A stretch of DNA of 64,000 nucleotides from DASUXY01 sp035301985 (GCA_035301985.1 DATGTE010000023.1:186001-250000); one strand, 5' to 3'. Positions 35,804-44,257 are shown, counted from the first letter of the stretch. The notes: generated by a model not told the origin, from the letters alone. Numbers and translations: made by a program.

Positions 35804-36268
35804 ATGCCAAATAAACGAATCATCGCCTCATATATAATGATAACTCTTTTATTGTTTGGATGTAACATGAATTCAGAAACAGGCCTTAGCGAACAAGGTC
35901 ATCATACACAGTTTACAAAAATTTCAACAGATCAATCGATAGATCAACACATCTCAAATCAGGTCAAAGAAAAATTAGCAACAAATGAAGACATTAGTCA
36001 TGTAAAAGCTGTTAATTCCCAAAAACATATTGCAATAGCCTTTGAAGTGCCACATCTTAAACGATTTCAATTACAAAAAATTAAGAAGCAAGTTAAAAAT
36101 GATATAAAAAAACAATTCCCAAACATGAAAGTGGAAGTATCTACGGATCAAAAAATTGTCTTGGAACTTGAACGTTTAGAAAAGAAACTGCAAACGCAGT
36201 CCTTGAGTGATAAAAAATTAAAAAAAGAACTGAAACGCATCATCGAACTTATGAAAGAGCAAACATGA
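35804..36268 (+). CDS. YhcN-like spore lipoprotein in spoVA2mob-type operon
   Basis: 154 residues. Lipoprotein signal IIASYIMITLLLFGC with Cys20 as the lipidated residue, then a YhcN/YlaJ-type domain: DQHISNQVKEKLATNEDISHV ... KHIAIAFEVPHL. The C-terminal third is a Lys-rich helix. It is the second gene of the cassette as in known spoVA2mob operons. It is clearly diverged from the YlaJ protein at 7018. Confidence 0.82.
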   Translation: MPNKRIIASYIMITLLLFGCNMNSETGLSEQGHHTQFTKISTDQSIDQHISNQVKEKLATNEDISHVKAVNSQKHIAIAFEVPHLKRFQLQKIKKQVKNDIKKQFPNMKVEVSTDQKIVLELERLEKKLQTQSLSDKKLKKELKRIIELMKEQT

Positions 36269-36289
36269 ACATGGAGAGAGTGACATATT

Positions 36290-36769
36290 ATGGCGGATCA
36301 AAAAAAGAAGAACTTACCCCCTGAAGCACAAGATTATCAATCTTTTCAAGAAAAAAGAAACACAAAAACACCATTGTTAAAAAATTGTCTCAAAGCTTTT
36401 TTTGTTGGCGGATTTATTTGTTTGATTGGCCAATTTATTACTACATTTTATATTTATTTTTTTGATTTCACTGAACAAACAGCAGGTAATCCGACGGTTG
36501 CCACATTGATTTTTATAACGATGCTCTTGACAGGATTCGGTGTGTATGACCGCATTGGTCAATTTGCTGGAGCGGGTTCAAGCGTTCCTGTTACAGGATT
36601 TGGTAACTCGGTCATATCCGCCGCCATTGAACATCGTACAGAAGGCTTCGTTCTAGGGGTCGGAGGCAATATGTTCAAATTAGCAGGTTCGGTCATATTG
36701 TTCGGCGTTTTTTCTGCATTTGTCATCGCCCTTATTAAAACAATTCTCATCCAATGGGGTGGATTTTAA
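36290..36769 (+). CDS. spoVAC: SpoVAC-type spore membrane channel protein
   Basis: 159 residues with several hydrophobic helices: KAFFVGGFICLIGQFITTFYIYF, TLIFITMLLTGFGVYDRIGQFAGAGSSVPVTGFGNSV, and a C-terminal pair. The GAGSSVPVTGFGNS motif is the SpoVAC/SpoVAE signature. In B. subtilis SpoVAC is a mechanosensitive channel for Ca-DPA in the spore inner membrane. The stop codon overlaps the next start (TAATG), so it is coupled to spoVAD. Confidence 0.92.
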   Translation: MADQKKKNLPPEAQDYQSFQEKRNTKTPLLKNCLKAFFVGGFICLIGQFITTFYIYFFDFTEQTAGNPTVATLIFITMLLTGFGVYDRIGQFAGAGSSVPVTGFGNSVISAAIEHRTEGFVLGVGGNMFKLAGSVILFGVFSAFVIALIKTILIQWGGF

Positions 36770-37776
36770 TGTTATCTGGGCATCGAACATGGATCTTTGA
36801 CCAACAACCTGTGATTATTTCAACGGCTACGGTTGGGGGGCCTGTTGAAGCAAGAGGAAAAATACCGGAAGCGTTTGATATATTACATGATGATTTATGG
36901 CTTCAACAAGAATCCTTTGAAAAGGCACAACAAATTATGATGGAAGAAGCTTGTCAACATACCATTAAAAATAGCCCGATTGAAAAAGAGCAAGTAGAAT
37001 TTTTTATAAGCGGGGATTTAATTAACCAAATTACTCCGACAAGCTTTGCAGCACACACGATAGATGTACCTTATTTTGGACTTTTTAGTGCTTGTGCGAC
37101 ATCCATGGAAAGCTTAGCATTAGCTGCGTTAATGATCAATAGCAACGGAGCAAACTATATATTAAGTGGCACAGCAAGCCATAACGCCGCCACTGAGAAA
37201 CAATTCCGTTATCCGACGGAATATGGTGGACAAAAACCGACAACTGCCCAATATACGGTCACAGGAGCTGGCTGTTGTCTCGTAGCAAAACAAGGTAAAG
37301 GCCCACGAATTACATCTGCAACCATCGGTAAAGTTGTCGATATGGGAATAACGGATCCTTTCAACATGGGGGCCGCCATGGCTCCAGCAGCAGTCGATAC
37401 AATTATCGCTCATTTAAAAGAAAGGAATGTTGATCCGTCCTATTACGATTACATTGTGACGGGTGATCTCGGTCATATCGGGAGAGAAACGTCCATTGAT
37501 CTATTGCGTCAACGAGGAATTGATATCCAAGAGAATCAATATGTTGACTGTGGCTTAACAATTTATCGTGAAGATCAATCTGTTCTATCCGGCGGAAGTG
37601 GAACTGCATGTTCTGCTGTCGGAGTCTATGGACACTATTTAAAACTGTTAGAAAAAGGTGAAGCACAACGGATTTTGTCAGTAGCCACCGGGTCTTTACA
37701 TTCACCATTAAGTGTGCAACAAAAGAATTCAATTCCATGCATTGCACACGCTGTATCTATTGAATCTGGGAGTTGA
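36769..37776 (+). CDS. spoVAD: SpoVAD-type dipicolinate-binding protein
   Basis: 335 residues with a thiolase/KAS III-like fold: HRTWIFDQQPVIISTATVGGPVEARG at the N-terminus, GLFSACATSMESLALAALMI around the position of the thiolase Cys, and LSGGSGTACSAVGVYGHYLK near the end, all as in SpoVAD. SpoVAD binds DPA at the membrane surface. The ATG at 36769 has GGGGTGG upstream; the frame can be opened 5 codons earlier but that has no ribosome site. Confidence 0.94.
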   Translation: MLSGHRTWIFDQQPVIISTATVGGPVEARGKIPEAFDILHDDLWLQQESFEKAQQIMMEEACQHTIKNSPIEKEQVEFFISGDLINQITPTSFAAHTIDVPYFGLFSACATSMESLALAALMINSNGANYILSGTASHNAATEKQFRYPTEYGGQKPTTAQYTVTGAGCCLVAKQGKGPRITSATIGKVVDMGITDPFNMGAAMAPAAVDTIIAHLKERNVDPSYYDYIVTGDLGHIGRETSIDLLRQRGIDIQENQYVDCGLTIYREDQSVLSGGSGTACSAVGVYGHYLKLLEKGEAQRILSVATGSLHSPLSVQQKNSIPCIAHAVSIESGS

Positions 37777-37782
37777 TATTCC

Positions 37783-38133
37783 ATGATCTATTTTTGGGCA
37801 TTTGTTGTCGGTGGATTGATTTGCGTCATTGGACAAATTATGTTTGACGTATTTAAGATGTCACCAGGACATACGTTGAGTACCCTTGTCGTCGCTGGAG
37901 CAATACTCGATGGATTCGGATGGTATGAACCATTAATTGACTTCGCTGGGGCAGGTGCAACGGTACCGATTACTAGTTTTGGGAATTCGCTCGTTCACGG
38001 AGCAATGGCCGAAGCGGAAGAACACGGCCTAATCGGTGTCATCACTGGAATGTTTGAAGTGACAAGCTCTGGAATATCGGCAGCGATTATATTCGGGATG
38101 ATCGGAGCTTTATTGTTCAAACCAAAAGGATAG
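37783..38133 (+). CDS. spoVAE: SpoVAE(b)-type membrane protein
   Basis: 116 residues, three to four helices: WAFVVGGLICVIGQIMFDV, TLSTLVVAGAILDGFGWY, then IDFAGAGATVPITSFGNSLVHGA and a C-terminal helix. It shares the AGAGxxVPxTxFGNS motif with the SpoVAC protein. Six bases separate it from spoVAD. Confidence 0.92.
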   Translation: MIYFWAFVVGGLICVIGQIMFDVFKMSPGHTLSTLVVAGAILDGFGWYEPLIDFAGAGATVPITSFGNSLVHGAMAEAEEHGLIGVITGMFEVTSSGISAAIIFGMIGALLFKPKG

Positions 38134-38194
38134 CAAGAAGACGAATGGCCCTCCTTCACATGAAATTTAATGCAAATCGAAAGGAGCATTGACA

Positions 38195-38395
38195 ATGACT
38201 GTTGGTTCTGACGTTCGCACATGTTTAGCCAATATTAAGAACATCGAATCTACATTAAATACGTTAGCGATGCAAACAACCGATGACGACACAAAAAAAG
38301 CTCTACAATCAGCACAACAGATCATCCTACAAATCAAATATGATTTAAATAAGCAATTGCAACTACTTTTAAATGAAGAACCCCAATATAAATAA
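38195..38395 (+). CDS. DUF1657 protein, second standalone copy
   Basis: 66 residues: MTVGSDVRTCLANIKNIEST then LNTLAMQTTDDDTKKALQSA and the C-terminal NEEPQYK. The MTVGS start and EEPQYK end are shared with the protein at 35528. The ATG at 38195 follows AAAGGAGC; the TTG at 38189 is too close to it. Confidence 0.88.
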   Translation: MTVGSDVRTCLANIKNIESTLNTLAMQTTDDDTKKALQSAQQIILQIKYDLNKQLQLLLNEEPQYK

Positions 38396-38413
38396 TAGAA
38401 AGGATCAGCACTT

Positions 38414-39271
38414 ATGCCTGAGTGGATTGAAATCATTGTCCGATCTTCCATTTTACTTATTGCACTCTTTCTCATTACAAAATGGCTCGGAAAGAAACAA
38501 ATTTCACAATTCAATACGTTTGATTATATTTCTAGTATTGTTTTAGGAGGGATTGTTGCTATTCATTCCAGCACATTACAATATCCTCTCTATTATGGAC
38601 TATTTGCAATGCTCATCTGGTTTAGTATTCCGCTTTTCATCAGACTCATATCTTTAAAAAGCAAAACATTTCGTGATTTTACGCAAGGCACAAGTACCAT
38701 CATCATTCAAAATGGAAAAATAATGGAAGATAATTTAAAAAAAGAAGGCTTTTCTACAGATGACTTACTGCACCAGCTTCGCCAAAAGGATGTTTTTAAT
38801 ATAGCTGATGTTGAATTTGCCGTATTAGAGCCTTCCGGGGCAATGAGTGTATTACCAAAGAAAGACTACATCCCACCAACTGCCAAAGATTTAGGCTTGC
38901 AATTAGCTCCTCATAAAGAACCCCAAACCGTGATTATGGATGGAAAAGTATTGTTAGAACCACTTGCTAATCTATCCTTAAATCCGACATGGCTCGAAAC
39001 AGAACTCGAAAAGTTAAACGTCAGTATTGAAAATGTCTTTTTAGGCCAAGTCGATCATGATGGTCAATTAACAGTTGATTTGTACGATGATCAATTCGTT
39101 GTCCCGAATCCGACACAAAAGCCACTCCTGTTGGCGACGATGAAAAAATGTCAAGCGGATTTAGAGCTATTTGCACTTGCAACAAAAAACAAACAATCGA
39201 AACAAATGTATGAAACAAATAGTCAACGTATGCAAAAAGCAATCGAACGTGTTGAACGATATTTACAATAA
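38414..39271 (+). CDS. 2Duf-type protein: DUF421 (YetF) membrane domain plus C-terminal DUF1657
   Basis: 285 residues. The N-terminal half is a YetF-like DUF421 protein: three helices (SSILLIALFLITKWLG, FDYISSIVLGGIVAIHSS, LFAMLIWFSIPLFIRLI) and a soluble beta domain with IIIQNGKIMEDNLKKEG. The C-terminal 50 residues (LATMKKCQADLELFALATKNKQSKQMYE) repeat the DUF1657 pattern. This fusion is the '2Duf' protein that, in B. subtilis strains carrying spoVA2mob, accounts for much of the raised spore wet-heat resistance. Last gene of the operon, before a strong terminator. Confidence 0.9.
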   Translation: MPEWIEIIVRSSILLIALFLITKWLGKKQISQFNTFDYISSIVLGGIVAIHSSTLQYPLYYGLFAMLIWFSIPLFIRLISLKSKTFRDFTQGTSTIIIQNGKIMEDNLKKEGFSTDDLLHQLRQKDVFNIADVEFAVLEPSGAMSVLPKKDYIPPTAKDLGLQLAPHKEPQTVIMDGKVLLEPLANLSLNPTWLETELEKLNVSIENVFLGQVDHDGQLTVDLYDDQFVVPNPTQKPLLLATMKKCQADLELFALATKNKQSKQMYETNSQRMQKAIERVERYLQ

Positions 39272-39299
39272 CGAAGGTGTTTCGAACAAAACACCTTCG
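39272..39299. terminator. Terminator of the spoVA2mob-type operon
   Basis: 11-bp stem CGAAGGTGTTT / AAACACCTTCG with a 6-base loop, then CTTTC; it can also serve the convergent gene. Confidence 0.8.
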
Positions 39300-39314
39300 C
39301 TTTCATGGCGTCCT

Positions 39315-40295
39315 TTATTCAATTTGAATCGCTATTTTTCCAAACTGCTCATTTGCTTCAAGATGATCAAAAGCCGCTTGAATATCATCTAAACGATAAA
39401 CAGAATCAACGACAGGACGAGTACCATACGTTGTAATATGGGATAACATGTCTCGCAGCTCATCTCGAGAGCCCATCGTCGAGCCAATCAACTCATACTG
39501 CCCATAAAAAAACGAGCGCAAATCAAAGTCAACAACATCTTCAGTGGTTGCCCCAAACACGACCATCCTTCCACCATGTTTTAATACATCCAATGATTGA
39601 TTGAATGTTCTACGTCCCACACTGTCAATGACTAAATCGATTGTTTCATCACTCAGCGCTTCATTCCAATCCTCATACGTCTCGATCGCAACATCTGCTC
39701 CGTGTTCGATTGCCTGCTTACGTTTTTTCTCACTACGCGATGTAACGATGACTTTTGCTCCTACGTTTTTTGCAAAAGATATCAAATACGTTGCCACACC
39801 ACTACCTGCTCCAGGGATAAAAACCGTATCTTCTTTTGTAAGTTTTCCTTTTGTAAATAATGCACGATATGCTGTCAAGGCAGATAATGAAAGAACACCC
39901 GCTTCTTCCCATGACAAATGTGCAGGTTTTTTCTCTACTTGCTCTTCAGAAATCACAATTTTTTCAGCAAATGTACCGTGATCAGGCATCCCTAAAATAT
40001 CAAAACCTTTAGGTGGAGCGTCACTATTTTCAAACCAGCCGAGTGCAGGATTTAAAATGACTTCATCACCGATTTGAAAGCGAGTAACACCATTGCCGAC
40101 CTCTTCAATGACACCTGCCCCATCGGATCCTAATATGAGCGCTTTAGCTTCATCACCTCTGCGACTGGGAATGTACAAATCCCGACGATTTAATCCTGCC
40201 GTACGAAGGGAAACGACTACTTCTTTCTCACCAGCTACTCGTTCATCCATTTCTTTTAGCTTCAATGTTCCATATTCATGTACAAATGCTTTCAT
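39315..40295 (-). CDS. Zinc-type alcohol dehydrogenase-like protein (MDR family)
   Basis: 326 residues, medium-chain dehydrogenase/reductase. MKAFVHEYG start, GLNRRDLYIPSRRG in the catalytic domain, GSDGAGVIEEVG, then the nucleotide-binding fold with VFIPGAGSGVATYLISFA. The zinc-ligand cysteines of classic alcohol dehydrogenase are not seen, so it is closer to the quinone-oxidoreductase branch (YogA-like). Substrate unknown. The ATG at 40295 is spaced correctly from AAAGGA; the ATG three codons earlier touches it. Confidence 0.85.
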   Translation of the reverse strand: MKAFVHEYGTLKLKEMDERVAGEKEVVVSLRTAGLNRRDLYIPSRRGDEAKALILGSDGAGVIEEVGNGVTRFQIGDEVILNPALGWFENSDAPPKGFDILGMPDHGTFAEKIVISEEQVEKKPAHLSWEEAGVLSLSALTAYRALFTKGKLTKEDTVFIPGAGSGVATYLISFAKNVGAKVIVTSRSEKKRKQAIEHGADVAIETYEDWNEALSDETIDLVIDSVGRRTFNQSLDVLKHGGRMVVFGATTEDVVDFDLRSFFYGQYELIGSTMGSRDELRDMLSHITTYGTRPVVDSVYRLDDIQAAFDHLEANEQFGKIAIQIE

Positions 40296-40300
40296 GTCTA

Positions 40301-41233
40301 TCATCCTTTCCGTAAACAGTTGGCTATTTTTAATAGATGTTCTTGTCGTGTAATATCATGTAAGAAAAACGGTACGTATAATACGTGTTGTTCTTGAAAC
40401 TTTTTCGCGATCATGCGCAAATAGTTCTGTTCGATTTTTTTCCGTTCAGTGAAAAATTTGCTTGTGTCTTGATCGGGTAGAACTTTATTCACAATTAATG
40501 TTTTTACATAGATGTCATATTTTTTAAGTAAGTGAAGTGACTTTTCTGTTTCTACAATCGATAGACGCTCTGGGTTAAGAACGAATATAAACGAGGTCAT
40601 GGCTTCGTTTAACAAAATATCTCGCACGTTGGAAAATCTTTCTTGTCTCCATTGTAACACGTCATAAATCGGATCCTCAATCGGTTCCCCATCATGTAAT
40701 AATCGCGAATAACTTTCATTTGTTTTCTGGCGTTTTTTCAACAACCCCTCAATCCATATCCCCATTAATTCAGGTAAAGACAATAAGCGAATCGTATGCC
40801 CTGTCGGTGCCGTATCAAAAATAAGCTTATCAAAATGGCACCTTTCTTCTAAAATCACAGATACGAGCTTGTCAAAAAGTGCAGCTTCATCCGCACCTGG
40901 GGAAGCTTTTGCAGTATCCAATTGTCGATTCACTTCCTCCATCATTGTAGCATGAACCGTTTCTTTAATATTTTCCTTAACTTGTTGAATATAGATCTCC
41001 GTTTCTCTTTCAGGATCAATTTCCAGTGCAAACAAATTGTCCATCAGTTGTGTAACTTGACCACCAATCGTTCGCTCGAATAAATCGCCAAGATTATGGG
41101 CAGGATCTGTTGAAATCAATAATGTTTTCTCACCATCTCGGGCCGCTTTCCATGCAAGCGCTGCAGCCGTTGAAGACTTCCCTACTCCTCCTTTACCTCC
41201 GACGAACGTTATTTTTTTGATCACATTTTCCAT
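40301..41233 (-). CDS. ArsA/Get3-family ATPase
   Basis: 310 residues, one ATPase unit rather than the doubled ArsA. Deviant Walker A GGKGGVGKSSTAAALAW at 12-28, switch I STDPAHNLGDLF, and the DTAPTGHTIRLLSLPE signature near 145. The metal-binding cysteines of arsenite-type ArsA are not conserved (only two scattered Cys), and there is no arsenic operon. Its partners are the CC-ending small protein and CstA immediately upstream, so a role in handling a membrane or metal-related client is more likely than arsenite export. Ribosome site GGTGAGGTG. Confidence 0.88.
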   Translation of the reverse strand: MENVIKKITFVGGKGGVGKSSTAAALAWKAARDGEKTLLISTDPAHNLGDLFERTIGGQVTQLMDNLFALEIDPERETEIYIQQVKENIKETVHATMMEEVNRQLDTAKASPGADEAALFDKLVSVILEERCHFDKLIFDTAPTGHTIRLLSLPELMGIWIEGLLKKRQKTNESYSRLLHDGEPIEDPIYDVLQWRQERFSNVRDILLNEAMTSFIFVLNPERLSIVETEKSLHLLKKYDIYVKTLIVNKVLPDQDTSKFFTERKKIEQNYLRMIAKKFQEQHVLYVPFFLHDITRQEHLLKIANCLRKG

Positions 41234-41280
41234 ATTGAATCACCTCACCTCGCTATTCATAAACCCATGAAATGAATGGA

Positions 41281-41538
41281 TTAGCAACACCGGATTCCCG
41301 AAAGAGGTGATTTTTCCATTCCCATGCGCACATGCCATTCATGAAATTGTTCAATCATATAGGGATAGAGTTCCAGTGTATAATAATATACCGGATTTGG
41401 AAGCCCAAGCATTTCTGAGTACAATAAGAGTAGAAATAAATCATCCTCATCTCTTAGCTCACGAGCAATTTCTTGACGATGGGGCATGTGTAAAACTTCC
41501 TCATAAAACGCGATCAGTTTTTTCAATTTTTCTAACAT
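41281..41538 (-). CDS. Small protein with C-terminal Cys-Cys ('CC-star' type)
   Basis: 85 residues, soluble: LIAFYEEVLHMPHRQEIARE, then DDLFLLLLYSEMLGLPNPVYYYTLELYPYM, ending GIRCC and stop. The terminal CC and its place beside an ArsA-type ATPase recall a family that I believe is catalogued as cory-CC-star; this name is from memory and unchecked. It lies between cstA (47 bases) and the ATPase gene (47 bases), with AGGGGA before the ATG, so the three are probably one operon. Terminal cysteine pairs can bind metal or exchange thiols; function unknown. Confidence 0.75.
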   Translation of the reverse strand: MLEKLKKLIAFYEEVLHMPHRQEIARELRDEDDLFLLLLYSEMLGLPNPVYYYTLELYPYMIEQFHEWHVRMGMEKSPLSGIRCC

Positions 41539-41585
41539 ATCTGATCCCCTACTTCCTTACTACATTTGTGTTTGGCTATAAAAAA

Positions 41586-43331
41586 TCATTTCACATTTTT
41601 AAAATCATCGACAGCATCGACTTTCTGTTGGGTCATCGTTAAAAAGGCAGTTAATGTGATCCAAAGAGCGAATACAAAAATAATCGCCCCGAAAATGAAT
41701 AATAATAAATTCGTTTCCGTGCCAAACCATGACCAACTATAAATGACTTGTTTAAACAATGCGTACAATGTTACAAACATGAGGAAAATCATTGGAATCA
41801 TCGTTACCGCATAATTTCTTCCGAGTCTTTTTAACCATACAGAAACGAGCAGTAAACTAATCCCTGCCAACAATTGATTAGCTGTTCCAAATAATGGCCA
41901 GAGCAAATAGCCACCTGAGCCGAACCCTTTAGGACCTTCCGGTAAAAAAGCTAACGCAGCACTCGAGACCACTGCAATCGAAGTAGCGACATGCTTTTTT
42001 GCAAGAACAGGGGCATTGTACTCCATACCTAATTCAGCAATAATATAGCGCATCAGTCGGACCGCCGTATCCAATGACGTTGCAGCAAAACTGACGACAA
42101 CTACAGATACAATCGTCGTGGCTACATCGTGAGGAATGAAAAGTGAGTTTGCTAACTTACTTGCCCCTTCAACAAATACATTCAAACCAACACCATTTGC
42201 TTCCGAAAAACTACTGTAAACGCCTAAAAATTCCGACTTATTCGCGAAAAAAGTAACGACTGCTAAAATCGCAATCAATGCTAATGCACCTTCGCCAACC
42301 GCACCAAGATATCCGACCATTCGAGCATCTGTTTCTTTATTCAATTGTTTGGATGAAGTTCCTGATGAAACGAGACCGTGAAATCCAGAAATCGCCCCAC
42401 AAGCAATCGTAATGAACAGTAAGGGAAACCATGGTGCATCCGTCCCTGAATTCGTCACTGGAGCGGTAATGTTTGGATTTGTAAGGAGCAATCCTACATA
42501 CAGGATGATGATCCCAAGAACGAGTTGGTGGGAATTGATAAAATCTCGCGGTTGCAATAACTTCCATACCGGCAAGGTAGATGCAATATAGACATAAACC
42601 ATTAAAAAGGCAATCCAGATTAAAAAGGCCGTAGAAGTGGCACCTAAACCAAATAACCCAGCACCAGCCTCACCACCCATATACTGAATCAAGTCGATTT
42701 GTAAAACATCCACTTTACTGGCAATAACCGCCGCTGCGTACATAATGACAAGGGCGATGATGGACGGAACGAGCATCTTCCGTTGTCGTTTATACACCGC
42801 ATATCCAATCCAGACAGCTAAAGGAATTTGAATCATCACCGGTAAAACACTCGCCGGAAACGAAATAAATAAATTAGCAATAATCCAAGCAAACACCGCA
42901 TTTACCATAAGTACGAGAATTAAAATAATGAATAAAAATAATATTTTAGCTCGTTGCCCAATCAGTTTATTAGCAAGCGACCCAATCGATTGCCCTTTAT
43001 TGCGAACCGAAATGACTAACGTACCGAAGTCATGGACACCTGCTGCAAACACCGTACCGAACACGACCCATAGAAATGCTGGCAACCATCCCCAATATAC
43101 AGCAATCGCCGGTCCGACAATGGGTGCTGCCCCCGCAACAGATGAAAAATGATGCCCCCATAAAACAAATTTATTCGTCGGAACAAAGTCAACCCCATCT
43201 TGATAACGGTGTGCAGGTGTCACATAATTCGGATCCAATTGAAATATTTTTTCCGCCATCCACCTTGAATAAAAACGATAACCTAACGCAAAAATGAATA
43301 CGCCAATGACCGCTACTAAAATCCCACTCAT
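41586..43331 (-). CDS. cstA: CstA-family pyruvate/peptide carrier (carbon starvation protein)
   Basis: 581 residues with about 16 hydrophobic helices. Family marks: GYRFYSRWMAEKIFQLD at the N-terminus, FSSVAGAAPIVGPAIAVYWGWLPA, GVHDFGTL, and SGFHGLVSSGTSSKQL. CstA and its relative BtsT import pyruvate in E. coli; peptide uptake has also been proposed. Start ATG follows GGGGGAGAG. First gene of the cluster with the CC protein and the ATPase. Confidence 0.93.
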   Translation of the reverse strand: MSGILVAVIGVFIFALGYRFYSRWMAEKIFQLDPNYVTPAHRYQDGVDFVPTNKFVLWGHHFSSVAGAAPIVGPAIAVYWGWLPAFLWVVFGTVFAAGVHDFGTLVISVRNKGQSIGSLANKLIGQRAKILFLFIILILVLMVNAVFAWIIANLFISFPASVLPVMIQIPLAVWIGYAVYKRQRKMLVPSIIALVIMYAAAVIASKVDVLQIDLIQYMGGEAGAGLFGLGATSTAFLIWIAFLMVYVYIASTLPVWKLLQPRDFINSHQLVLGIIILYVGLLLTNPNITAPVTNSGTDAPWFPLLFITIACGAISGFHGLVSSGTSSKQLNKETDARMVGYLGAVGEGALALIAILAVVTFFANKSEFLGVYSSFSEANGVGLNVFVEGASKLANSLFIPHDVATTIVSVVVVSFAATSLDTAVRLMRYIIAELGMEYNAPVLAKKHVATSIAVVSSAALAFLPEGPKGFGSGGYLLWPLFGTANQLLAGISLLLVSVWLKRLGRNYAVTMIPMIFLMFVTLYALFKQVIYSWSWFGTETNLLLFIFGAIIFVFALWITLTAFLTMTQQKVDAVDDFKNVK

Positions 43332-43473
43332 TCGACTGCTCTCCCCCTTTAAGGTAGAAATAATGATTTTAATTTAACTGATAATTTTGAATATGTCAAA
43401 TTAAGAGATTTAAAACGGTAGCATTGTTCATAGTGTGAAACAGTTAGAAAAATGATAAAAAGAAACAAATCTT

Positions 43474-43926
43474 CTAAAATGAGTAAGGAATGGAATTGAT
43501 CCTTATTTTAAACATATACATCTGTAAATGTTGCAGCAACGATCCCAATGATAACAGGGAAAGCGTTTTTTCCGAACTAAATCCATAACAGATATCCCAC
43601 AAAATCCAGCGATGGGCTATGAGTGGTGACCAAGCAATAAGTGTTCCGCCTCCTGTCCAAATTGCTCCCATTTGGCCAATAGCAGCTAACGTATTCGCAT
43701 CAATCGCCCCTGATTCCATTGTAGAAGCCAAGGCTCCTGTGAGCGGAAGTCTTGAAAATCCCGCCCCATCAAGGTCCGTAATCATTCCAATCAGTAATAT
43801 GGCAAAGGCTGAAACTAACGTATGTTGTGGTACATAAATCAATAGAGAAATCCTTCCGTAAAAAGTAGCATGATTGATTTTTTTAAACGTATTCCAGCAT
43901 GACCTTTGATAAAAGAAGATATCCAT
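43474..43926 (-). pseudogene. Decayed C-terminal fragment of an integral membrane transporter
   Basis: The open frame contains SAFAILLIGMITDLDGAGFSRLPLTGALA and IGQMGAIWTGGGTLIAWSPLI, clearly part of a polytopic carrier, but has no proper start. After SPLIA the coherent protein moves to another frame (IAGFCGISVMDLVRK) and again, at an A-run, to a third (NAFPVIIGIVAATF ending DVYV). Two frameshifts and a missing N-terminal part make it a pseudogene. The exact carrier family is not certain. It ends next to the tRNA gene, whose promoter overlaps its remains. Confidence 0.75.
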
Positions 43927-43934
43927 GCTAAAAT
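43906..43934 (+). promoter_or_regulatory. Promoter of tRNA-Pro
   Basis: -35 TTGATA, 17-base spacer, -10 TAAAAT with upstream TGC (extended -10); start expected near 43941, about 58 bases before the tRNA. Confidence 0.7.
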
Positions 43935-43998
43935 AATGGCAGTATGATTCGATAAACGATTATCGGAACACGCTATCCTGGTTTTTCGTTTCATATAT

Positions 43999-44072
43999 CG
44001 GGATGTGGCTCAGCTTGGTAGAGCACTAGCATGGGGTGCTAGGGGTCGCACGTTCAAATCGTGTCATCCCGA
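43999..44072 (+). tRNA. tRNA-Pro(GGG)
   Basis: 74 bases. Acceptor arms CGGGATG and CATCCCG pair over 7 bp with discriminator A. D arm GCTC...GAGC, anticodon stem CTAGC / GCTAG with loop ATGGGGT giving anticodon GGG (reads CCC and CCU), and T arm with GTTCAAATC. The 3' CCA is not encoded. A terminator follows directly. Confidence 0.95.
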
Positions 44073-44078
44073 TAAGAC

Positions 44079-44109
44079 AGACAAGGGAGATCAGCCCTTG
44101 TCTTTTTTT
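44079..44109 (+). terminator. Terminator of tRNA-Pro
   Basis: 9-bp stem AGACAAGGG / CCCTTGTCT with a 7-base loop followed by T7. Confidence 0.92.
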
Positions 44110-44257
44110 ATGCGATGATTTATACAGAATTGAAAGTGAACGGCTTATACCCTTCTCAATTGGCAAATTAATCGTTCCCCGCTTTCCATACAGATGACAA
44201 TAATTTCCCTCTGAGTTACACTAGCTGTATAAACGATTTGTCTAGGGGGAGAAAAAC

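Noticed and set aside
35297..39314. Tn1546-type transposon around the spoVA operon
   Set aside because: No transposase, resolvase or terminal inverted repeats are visible near either end.
40301..41233. Arsenite-efflux ATPase ArsA
   Set aside because: There is a single ATPase unit, the arsenite-binding cysteines are missing, and no arsB, arsD or arsR is nearby.
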